This document shows positions 25,716 through 32,829 of a stretch of DNA of 64,000 bases, piece after piece; the first letter of the stretch is position 1; each line of letters begins with the position of its first letter. Source of the DNA: DATMRF01 sp035566435 (lineage in GTDB: Bacteria > Verrucomicrobiota > Verrucomicrobiia > Limisphaerales > UBA8199); the NCBI GenBank assembly GCA_035566435.1, contig DATMRF010000054.1, positions 1 to 64,000 on the forward strand, written 5' to 3'. A model generated the notes under the pieces. It did not search any database, was not told the origin of the DNA, and worked only from the letters and a program-made list of their open reading frames with translations. The position numbers and the translations under genes were made by a program.

Positions 25716-26232
25716 AATTTACTCCTTCACTTTGTTCTTTTTGTTGTGGCCCGAAGGCCGGTTTTTAATTTTTAATCGGTGGGCACGTTTGCCCATCGTT
25801 AACCAGTGCGAAATTCCGGGGCCGAAGGTACACTCTATTTTGCAGCGACTGGTAAATGACCAATCGACCTGAAATCAAAGATGGCGTCGCGGTCCCTCCA
25901 GCCATTAGGTGGGAAGCAGTTACTCCGGTTTGTGAACGGTTGGGCAATCGACGCAGAGGAAGCTTTGGTGGGAAGCTTGGCCTCCTTCTAGCCATGGTAT
26001 TTCACACCCGAATGGCACCTCTCATTAACACCGCGGCTTCAGCCCGGTGTGGGGACGCGCTCCGAGCCTGGGAACTGTTTCAACAGTTTGTCAAGGCGGA
26101 CGAGAAGCCGTTGAAACGGCTCACGTGCCTCAGCGCCCCAGTACACCGGGCTGAAGCCGCGGTGTTAATGAGAAAACCCGCCGTAGCGTGTGAAGTATCC
26201 AGTCCAGGCCGATGATTCTGCTCAGCGAGACT
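25716..26232. other. Gap between kinase and exported-protein gene
   Basis: About 517 bp without a gene. It contains the 154-bp composite palindrome at 26020-26173. The strong ribosome-binding site of the next gene lies at its left edge. Confidence 0.6.
26020..26173. repeat. Composite palindromic element with 31-bp perfect inverted repeats
   Basis: The left arm 26020-26050 (TCTCATTAACACCGCGGCTT...) is the exact reverse complement of the right arm 26143-26173. Between them lie two hairpins: AACTGTTTCAACAGTT and GCCGTTGAAACGGC. It has no coding capacity, so it looks like a miniature element or REP/BIME unit. Partial copies sit at 16495 and 22811. It directly follows the kinase-WD40 gene. Confidence 0.88.
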
Positions 26233-29200
26233 TCAGGGCGAGTTCTTCGCCACCGGGTCGAGCGTTACCTTAATCCCCTTGACCTGATTCCCCTGGGCAT
26301 CCTTGAACTCGATGGATCCCTTCCAGAACTGGGTTTCATTGACGACTTTGAATACGAGCGTGTTCAGGCCCGCGTTGAGAACGATGCCTGGCACCGTCTC
26401 TTGAACCGCAACCGTGCCGTGCGGGAGGTCGGCTTTGTAAACCTCTTTCCCATTCAAATATACTTTCGCTTCATCCTGACTTCCGACCAGCATCTGGAGC
26501 CCGCGCTGTTCCTCTTCCGATTGGAGGTAGCAAACCGCGTAGGCTACGCCACGAAGTGTCACTTGCCCCAAAAACGCGTCAAAGTCGAGCACGGGGCCCT
26601 TCAAGTCCACAATCGTCCACTTAAGCTCCCTGCCCCCAATGGACCGCGCGTCGCCCGCCTTGGGCCTAATCTGGCTTTCGCCCTGGATCTGCTCGATGTC
26701 CAGGCCCTCCGTTCCGCTCTGGCCGGCGCCCAATGCAATCGGCGCCAGGATCAACCACTGCTTAATGGAATCACGGGCGTGTGTCATCCTTTGGCGCTCC
26801 TCTTCCCTGGTTCGCTCGATCCACGCGGTGGCGAGATGCTCATCCGCAGCCTGCTTTTCGTGCTGCCAGGCAGCGATCTGCCCGGCTCCAGCGGCCTCCC
26901 ACACCTTGGCGGTGTGATCCTCGCTGCCGGTCAAAAGTTTCTGGCCATCCGGGGAAAAACCCACAGATATAGCCCCTCTCGTATCGTATGCCCCCCTGAG
27001 GGTGAGGAGTTCCCGACCGCTAGCCGCCTCCCACACCTTTGCCGTCAAATCATAACTGCCGGTCACAATGCGCTGACCGTCAGCGGAAAAGGCCGCGGAC
27101 ATTACCCAAGAAGCGTGCCCTGGTAGAGTGAGCAAATTCGTGCCGTTGGCGGCATCCCACACCCTGGCCGTATTGTCCTCACCGCCGGTAACGATCCGCT
27201 GGCTATCCGGCGAAAAGGCCACAGCCCAAACCCGGCCGCTGTGCCCTTTGAGCGTAAGCAATTCCCGACCGCTGCGGGCATCCCAGACCCTGGCCGTCTG
27301 ATCATAACTGCAAGTGACAATCTTCTGGCCGTCCGGTGACCAAGCCACGTGGGTAACTGCATCACTATGTCCACCACTCAGCGTCAGCAGGTTCGTACCG
27401 CTGGCCGCATCCCACACTTTAGCCGTTTTATCGACGCTGCCGCTGACGATCCGCCGCCCATCCGGGGAGAAAGCCACCGATGAAATCAAATCGCTGTGCC
27501 CCTTCAGCGTAACCAACTCCTTGCCGGTGGCCGCATCCCACACCGTAGCCGTGGCATCCTGACCACCGCTCACAATCCTCTGGCCGTCCGGAGAAAAGGC
27601 GACTCCATAGACTTCCCCGCTGTTCGCCGGTATGGTCAGAAGTTCCCGGCCGTTGCCTGCATCCCACACCTTGACCGTCTTATCAAAACTCCCGGTGACA
27701 ATACGGCGACCGTCCGGGGAAAAAACCGCACAAAAAACGACATTGCTGTGACCTTTAAGAGTGAACAAACTTCGACCGGTCTCATTGCCAGACAGCCCGC
27801 TGTCTGCATCCCACACCTCGGCTGTTTGATCCTGGCTACCGGTAACAAGCCGCCGCCCGTCGGGGTAAAAGGCCAACGAAGCAATTGCGCCGCCGTGCCC
27901 CTTCAAGGTGCGGAGTTCCCGACCAGTGGCCGCATCCCAGACCTTGACCGTATTATCGGCACCGCTTGTGGCGATCCACTGGCCGTCCGGGGAAAAAGTC
28001 GCACATAAGACGAAACTGGTGTGCCCCTTAAGAGGAAACAGTTCTCGGCCACTGGCCGCGTCCCACAGCTTCGCCGTCTTATCATAGCTCGCGGTCGCGA
28101 TTCGTTTGTTGTCAGGAGAAAAGGCAAGACATGCAATCCCACCGGTGTGCCCCTCGAGCGTAAGGAGTTTTTGCCCGGTGACCGCATCCCAGACTATGGC
28201 AGTCTTGTCGACACTGTCTTGACTCCCGGTGGCAATCCGCTGCCCATTCGGGGAAATGGCCACAGGCCAAATCTTCCCGGTTTGCCCTTTGAGGGTGAAC
28301 AATTCCCGGCCAGTGTCCGCATCCCAGACCTTGGCCGTCTTATCCCAGCTCCCGGTGACAATCCTCCGGCCGTCCGGGGAAAAGAGCGCGGAGCGAACCA
28401 CGTCACTGTGCCCTTTAAGTCTGAACAGTTCTCGCCCCTTGTCCGCATCCCAGACCCTGGCTGTCTGATCGTGACTGGCAGTTACGATGCGCCTTCCGTC
28501 CGGAGAAAATGCAACCCAGATAACCCAGTCGCGGTGCCCTTCGAGTGTGAGCTGCTCTCGCCCGCTGGCCGCGTCCCAGATCCTGGCTGTCGTATCCATA
28601 CTCCCTGTGGCAATCCGCCGACCGTCCGGTGAAACGGCCACAGATGACACCGGACCGAGATGCCCTCGCAGCGTCATCAAGGCTGCATGAGTTTGCGGCT
28701 GCCAATAATACCATTCAAAACCGCGGTAGGGAGAGTCCTGGGTCTCTTCCAGCGTTTGCCGCAGTCGGGCAATGTTGTTTTGGTCCCAGGCTTGCTGGGC
28801 CACATTCATGTTGGCAATGTAGAGCAGCCGGCTGACATCGGCTTCGCGCCTTTCCGCCCGTTCGCGCTGTTGTTTCTCGGCTTCCTGCGCTGCCTGCGCG
28901 GCGATCCGCTGCCCTTTTTCGGCATTCCTCGCTCTTCCGGCCACGATCGCCTGCCAACTGCTGATAGCAATGCCCACAATCAACGTCGCGGCAATCAGTG
29001 CCGCCGCTGTAAACGCCAGTTTGTTCCGTCGCCAGGCCTTTTGCAGCTTGTAGGCTGCGCTGGGCGGCCTGGCTGCCACTGGTTCATCATTGAGGTGGCG
29101 CTGAATATCCATCGCCAAACCGTTAGCAGTCGCATAGCGCCGCCCGCGCTCCTTCTCCAACGCCTTCATTACGATCCAGTCCAGGTCACCGCGAATCAAA

Positions 29201-30258
29201 TGCGCCAGCTTGGGAGGCTCCGATTGGCGATGCTTCGCCACGGTCGTCTGTTCCGCCGCATCCAACGTTTCCAGCTTGGTTGATGGCCTCGCGGGCTCCT
29301 CTTCCCGAATAATGCGGCGCACTTCATCCAAGCCTGCTTCCATCAACCGCTTGGCCTCAAACGGAGTCTTGCCGGTCAGCAACTCATACAACAGCACCCC
29401 CAACGAATAAATGTCGCTGCGAGTGTCAAGGTCCAATCCGCTGAGACGGGCTTGTTCCGGACTCATGTAGGCCGGCGTGCCGATAAACTGCTCAAAGGCC
29501 GTGAACAAGGTCTTGTCGGTCAGTCGCTGATCGGTGGTGACCTTGGCAATGCCAAAATCGATGATCTTGGGCACGGGGACGCCGTCGTGGTCCGCCACCA
29601 GGATGTTGGAAGGCTTTATATCGCGATGGATGATGCCCTTCTGGTGGGCATGCTGGATGGCTTGGCAAACCAGAACAAAAAGTTCCAGGCGCGCCACAGT
29701 GCTGAGGTTGTTCTGGTCGCAGTAGTCGGTGATCTTGACCCCGCGCACCAGTTCCATGACGAAATACGGCCGGCCAGTTTCCGTCGCGCCCGCGTCCAGG
29801 ACCTTGGCGATGTTCGGATGGTCCATGAAGGCCAGGGCCTGCCGCTCGGCCTCGAACCGGGCGATGACTTGCTTCGTGTCCATCCCGAGCTTGATAACCT
29901 TCAGCGCGACGCGTCGGCGAACCGGTTCCTCCTGCTCGGCCATATAGACCACGCCGCAACCGCCTTCGCCGATTTGTTGCAGAAGTTTGTAGCGGCCAAT
30001 ACGGTCGCCCGCCTTCTCGGTCGGAACCAGCGAAAGACGGACCGTCCCACCCAGTCCAGTGGGAACGGCGTCCGGGCCTTCGAGGCAGTCGCAAGATTCT
30101 TCGCTGGCCTTAACGAGTTCTTCGACGCGCTGTCGCAAAGCAGCGTCGCCGGCGCACTCCCGGTCAAGGTAAGCAGCGCGCTCCCCGGCCGGCAATTCCA
30201 GCGCCGTGTTGAACACCTCAATTTCGTGTTCGGATGGCTGGGGCATAGGCAAATTCAA
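26233..30258 (-). CDS. Transmembrane Ser/Thr protein kinase with 14 WD40 repeats
   Basis: A 1341-residue Hanks-type kinase. Residues ~87-380 are the kinase: P-loop GEGGCGVV (97-104), VALKVIK lysine, HRDIKPSN catalytic loop, DFGIAK, APE-like AYMSPEQA. One membrane helix follows (~415-435, FTAAALIAATLIVGIAI), then an Arg/Glu/Gln coiled-coil and 14 WD40 repeats (~530-1130), enough for two seven-bladed propellers. The last ~160 residues are a beta-sandwich-like domain (VYLNGKEVYKADLP). The TTG at 30258 has GGAGGG seven bases upstream; ATG at 30246 is the alternative. It probably senses extracytoplasmic or scaffolded partners. An ECF sigma factor lies downstream. Confidence 0.93.
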   Translation of the reverse strand: MNLPMPQPSEHEIEVFNTALELPAGERAAYLDRECAGDAALRQRVEELVKASEESCDCLEGPDAVPTGLGGTVRLSLVPTEKAGDRIGRYKLLQQIGEGGCGVVYMAEQEEPVRRRVALKVIKLGMDTKQVIARFEAERQALAFMDHPNIAKVLDAGATETGRPYFVMELVRGVKITDYCDQNNLSTVARLELFVLVCQAIQHAHQKGIIHRDIKPSNILVADHDGVPVPKIIDFGIAKVTTDQRLTDKTLFTAFEQFIGTPAYMSPEQARLSGLDLDTRSDIYSLGVLLYELLTGKTPFEAKRLMEAGLDEVRRIIREEEPARPSTKLETLDAAEQTTVAKHRQSEPPKLAHLIRGDLDWIVMKALEKERGRRYATANGLAMDIQRHLNDEPVAARPPSAAYKLQKAWRRNKLAFTAAALIAATLIVGIAISSWQAIVAGRARNAEKGQRIAAQAAQEAEKQQRERAERREADVSRLLYIANMNVAQQAWDQNNIARLRQTLEETQDSPYRGFEWYYWQPQTHAALMTLRGHLGPVSSVAVSPDGRRIATGSMDTTARIWDAASGREQLTLEGHRDWVIWVAFSPDGRRIVTASHDQTARVWDADKGRELFRLKGHSDVVRSALFSPDGRRIVTGSWDKTAKVWDADTGRELFTLKGQTGKIWPVAISPNGQRIATGSQDSVDKTAIVWDAVTGQKLLTLEGHTGGIACLAFSPDNKRIATASYDKTAKLWDAASGRELFPLKGHTSFVLCATFSPDGQWIATSGADNTVKVWDAATGRELRTLKGHGGAIASLAFYPDGRRLVTGSQDQTAEVWDADSGLSGNETGRSLFTLKGHSNVVFCAVFSPDGRRIVTGSFDKTVKVWDAGNGRELLTIPANSGEVYGVAFSPDGQRIVSGGQDATATVWDAATGKELVTLKGHSDLISSVAFSPDGRRIVSGSVDKTAKVWDAASGTNLLTLSGGHSDAVTHVAWSPDGQKIVTCSYDQTARVWDARSGRELLTLKGHSGRVWAVAFSPDSQRIVTGGEDNTARVWDAANGTNLLTLPGHASWVMSAAFSADGQRIVTGSYDLTAKVWEAASGRELLTLRGAYDTRGAISVGFSPDGQKLLTGSEDHTAKVWEAAGAGQIAAWQHEKQAADEHLATAWIERTREEERQRMTHARDSIKQWLILAPIALGAGQSGTEGLDIEQIQGESQIRPKAGDARSIGGRELKWTIVDLKGPVLDFDAFLGQVTLRGVAYAVCYLQSEEEQRGLQMLVGSQDEAKVYLNGKEVYKADLPHGTVAVQETVPGIVLNAGLNTLVFKVVNETQFWKGSIEFKDAQGNQVKGIKVTLDPVAKNSP

Positions 30259-30439
30259 TCATTCACCCTCCAGTGCGAAATAAACAGCGCAAAAGGACAA
30301 AGAATAATTTCCGTTTCGATGTGGCCGAAGACGACCAATGAATCGGTTCTTCGACGACTAGGAGCGTCGAGATCGGTGAAACTGAGGGCACCTAAGTGCG
30401 ACTCGCTGTCAACTTGCTCAGGCTGAAACCCGGTTAAAA

Positions 30440-30550
30440 AAAAGTTTAAACAAAATCGCCGCCAAGCCGGTTTTTCGCCCTCCTGATGATCCTTACTATA
30501 CAGGACTGCGTGTGCAGCCCCGCGCTTCGCAGCCGCCACATTGAATTATG
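30440..30550 (+). repeat. Leader repeat, copy A
   Basis: Holds the block AAAAAAAGTTTAAACAAAAT followed by CGCCGCC, then GATCCTTACTATACAG, and reaches an ATG at 30548, 104 bp after the GTTTAAAC start. Copy B (30799-30917) shares the block exactly and the same overall spacing. The AT-rich stretch could be a promoter (ACTATA as -10). Confidence 0.65.
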
Positions 30551-30637
30551 AATGTAAGAACCAACACCCAGCGCTCCGATCCGTTGACCCTCTCACGCTC
30601 CCCACGCTCGCACGCTCCACGCTCCCCACGCCGCCCC

Positions 30638-30673
30638 CGAACCCATCCGAACCCATCCGAACCCAATCGAACC
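30638..30673. repeat. 10-bp tandem repeat (CGAACCCATC)
   Basis: Four near-perfect 10-bp units, CGAACCCATC twice, then CGAACCCAAT and a partial. It lies in the open frame that starts at 30548, giving a Pro/Asn/Ser-rich stretch. Confidence 0.8.
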
Positions 30674-30798
30674 TCAAAAAAAGTATCCCGCCATCCTTTT
30701 CCAAGGTCAAATCGGTCAAGGAACGGTAAACCTTCCGGTCTACATCGCCACTCTTGTGCCCTTGGTCTGCTCTTGTGGCAGCCGAATTCTGCCGATTA

Positions 30799-30917
30799 CA
30801 AAAAAAGTTTAAACAAAATCGCCGCCCGGCGGGAAAATCGCACTTCTGACCGTCCTTATATTATATGGGCCAGTGTATGACGGCCTCGCGGCTCCGGTCC
30901 GCAAAAACGAGAATATG
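30799..30917 (+). repeat. Leader repeat, copy B
   Basis: Shares the poly-A/GTTTAAAC/AAAATCGCCGCC block with copy A, then diverges but keeps GTCCTTATATTATATG and reaches an ATG at 30915, 108 bp after GTTTAAAC. A GCCGCCCGGCGGG palindrome lies between. TATATT could be a -10 element. Confidence 0.65.
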
Positions 30918-31085
30918 AACCAAACGACATCAAACTCCGCATTAGCAACGGGGCGCGGGATTCCAATCCCGCATTTGCTTTCGCCTCCGGGGACTTTGGA
31001 CCATTGGCCTCGGACCTCGAATCAAGGTAGGGCGCGTTGTCCCCAAAGCGCCGCACCGCCGCCGCCTGTGGCCCGTGGACTGTGG

Positions 31086-31105
31086 CCTGTTACCGCGGTA
31101 ACAGG
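31086..31105. repeat. 20-bp perfect palindrome
   Basis: CCTGTTACCGCGGTAACAGG is a perfect palindrome followed by TTTTG. Its GGTAAC core is the same hexamer that recurs in the array at 31404-31487. Confidence 0.75.
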
Positions 31106-31136
31106 TTTTGTGGCGCCATACATGGTGACGACATGC

Positions 31137-31180
31137 ATCACTCCACCACTCCATCACTCCATTACTCCACTAATCCACCC
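31137..31180. repeat. Short tandem repeat (CACTCCATC-like)
   Basis: Five degenerate 8-10 bp units of the type CACTCCAYC/TTACTCCAC in direct order. No protein role is supported. Confidence 0.6.
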
Positions 31181-31403
31181 CTGTCCCAGCCGCCACCGGG
31201 CAGAAATTCGCAAATGGCCGACGCGCCTCGGACCACATCTGAGTACATCTGACTAAATCTGAGTATTTTTTCACCCCTATGAACCCGACGGCCTTTTATC
31301 CTTTCCTCCGACCGCCCGGCCAACGAATAAAACCCCATACTAGACTTATGCAAAGTGCCAACCACAAGCAACTTACAACCACGGTAACCAATAGGTCAGA
31401 TTT

Positions 31404-31487
31404 CGGTAACCGCTCGGTAACCGACGGTAACCGACGGTAACCGACCGGTAACCGATGGTAACCGATGGTAACCGATGGTAACCGATC
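31404..31487. repeat. 10-bp tandem array of GGTAACCGAT
   Basis: GGTAAC occurs at 31405, 31416, 31426, 31436, 31447, 31457, 31467 and 31477, a 10-11 bp period over eight copies; an outlier lies at 31383. Each unit is partly palindromic (CGGTAACCG). The period places every copy on one helix face. It sits ~80 bp upstream of the HTH gene. Confidence 0.9.
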
Positions 31488-31496
31488 CAGCCTCCC

Positions 31497-31526
31497 GGTC
31501 CTCCTTAGCCTCGGCGACGGAGGACC
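31497..31526. repeat. 30-bp palindromic repeat, free copy
   Basis: GGTCCTCC and GGAGGACC form perfect 8-bp arms around TTAGCCTCGGCGAC. Three degenerate tandem copies occur at 31621-31710 inside the next gene. Confidence 0.85.
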
Positions 31527-31564
31527 AATTAACCAACAACTGAAACATCAAACCCTGAGCATAT

Positions 31565-32506
31565 ATGATAGACCCGAAAAACGACCTCAATCCCGAAGCC
31601 GCCCCAGCCCCCACCGCCCTGTCCTCCATCGCTCCAGCGACGCAGGACCAGTCCTGCATAGCTTCAGCGACAGAGGGCCCGTCTTCCAAAGCTTTAGCGA
31701 CGGAGGATGAACGAGCCAAAACCCAGGCTTCTGCCGAAACGCGCAACTTTCAACTTGCAACCCTCAGCTCTGCAGCCCTCCAGCCCCGTCAAAACCGTCC
31801 GGCTGGCAAACCCCGCAACGGCAAGATCGCTCGTCTTCCCAAACTCGAACGCGACATGGTTGACCGCATGCTCTCTAACAATTTGCCCCGCCGCAAAATC
31901 GTCGCCGCCCTCCAGGAATGCGGCTTTCACGTCACCGAACGTAACGTCTCCAACTGGAAAACTCGCGGCGGCCACAAGGAATGGTGCGCCGCCCAGGAGC
32001 ACGCCCTCGAACTCCGCACCTTCCAGGACAACCTCACCGAGTTTCTCCGTCGCCATGACGCCTCCGAACTCCCCGAAGTCGGTCTCCAGTCCGCCGCGAC
32101 TACCCTCTCCGCCATCCTCCTCCGGCCCGACCTCATGCGCGAACTCATCGCCGACCCCGACAAATACTCCAAGCTCATCGAACTCCAGTGCCGCCTCGCC
32201 CGCGAAATCCAGGCCCTCCAGAAAAACCGCGACGCCGCCGCCAACGCCCTCGGCCGCCGCTATAACCCCGAACGGCTCAAGCGTCAGAACGAGGAGGAGG
32301 TCGAGAACATCCGCCAGGTCATGAGCTCCAAAATCGGAAACAGCATTAAGGACCCCGATATTCCCCACCGGAACTTCATCCCCAGGGAACTCGACCCCGC
32401 CCCGCCCGTCGAGAAACCAATGCCCCCGCTCGATATTACCAAGTTCCACGAGGGCGTCCGCCGCCGCCTCGCCCCCGGGAATTCCCAACCGCAAGCCGCT
32501 CGCTGA
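31565..32506 (+). CDS. HTH protein resembling Mu-type small terminase subunit (DUF3486-like)
   Basis: A 313-residue protein. Residues 1-85 are low-complexity; residues 20-49 are three ten-residue units (SSIAPATQDQ, SCIASATEGP, SSKALATEDE) encoded by tandem 30-bp palindromes. Residues ~86-140 are a likely DNA-binding HTH: IARLPKLERDMVDRMLSNN, then RKIVAALQECGFHVTERNVSNWKTRG. A helical region follows (~145-300). The pattern recalls DUF3486, the small terminase-like protein of Mu-type phages, but no large terminase, portal or other phage gene is nearby. It looks like a multicopy orphan family of this lineage. No Shine-Dalgarno precedes the ATG. DNA binding is inference. Confidence 0.7.
   Translation: MIDPKNDLNPEAAPAPTALSSIAPATQDQSCIASATEGPSSKALATEDERAKTQASAETRNFQLATLSSAALQPRQNRPAGKPRNGKIARLPKLERDMVDRMLSNNLPRRKIVAALQECGFHVTERNVSNWKTRGGHKEWCAAQEHALELRTFQDNLTEFLRRHDASELPEVGLQSAATTLSAILLRPDLMRELIADPDKYSKLIELQCRLAREIQALQKNRDAAANALGRRYNPERLKRQNEEEVENIRQVMSSKIGNSIKDPDIPHRNFIPRELDPAPPVEKPMPPLDITKFHEGVRRRLAPGNSQPQAAR
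31621..31710. repeat. Three tandem 30-bp palindromic repeats inside a coding region
   Basis: Units start at 31621, 31651 and 31681 (GTCCTCC/GTCCTGC/GTCTTCC ... GCTTCAGCGAC ... AGGAC). They match the free copy at 31497-31526. Because 30 is divisible by three, each is read in the same frame as ten residues. Confidence 0.85.
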
Positions 32507-32722
32507 TTCAAATGTTTCTTAATCACTAATCATGATCGCCCTCGTTTTTCCCTTCGTCCTCGTCGTCGTAATTGTAATCGATCTGCCCCCCGTCCCTCGA
32601 CACTCTTTAGCCTTGCGACTTGAGACTTGGGACTTGGGACTCTTGCTTCCGAACTTGCGCCGTCGGGAGACCCTGTGGCACAGTGTCGCGGCCTTGCCTT
32701 AACTCGGCAAAGCCGTGGTCTA

Positions 32723-32797
<75 letters not shown>

Positions 32798-32829
32798 TGC
32801 TCGGCGTTGAAAAGTTGAAACCTTTGGGG

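Larger units (their letters stand above)
30259..31564. other. Accessory patch: duplicated leaders and short tandem repeats
   Basis: About 1.3 kb with no convincing conserved protein. It carries two related leader segments (30440-30550, 30799-30917), 10-bp-period tandem arrays, a 20-bp perfect palindrome (31086-31105) and a 30-bp palindrome (31497-31526). Open frames from 30548 (110 codons) and 30915 (113 codons) start at matched positions after each leader, but encode Pro/Arg/Ser-rich low-complexity sequence. Confidence 0.6.

Noticed and set aside
30548..30880. Frames from the two leader ATGs as real genes
   Set aside because: Pro/Arg/Ser-rich low complexity with tandem repeats and no fold pattern. 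I keep them as part of the leader and repeat description, not as CDS.
31404..31487. GGTAACCGAT array as a replication origin or iteron set
   Set aside because: No DnaA boxes, no replication gene nearby and no AT-rich unwinding region seen; recorded only as a repeat.
30638..31710. CRISPR array
   Set aside because: The repeats are tandem with no unique spacers and no cas genes are near.
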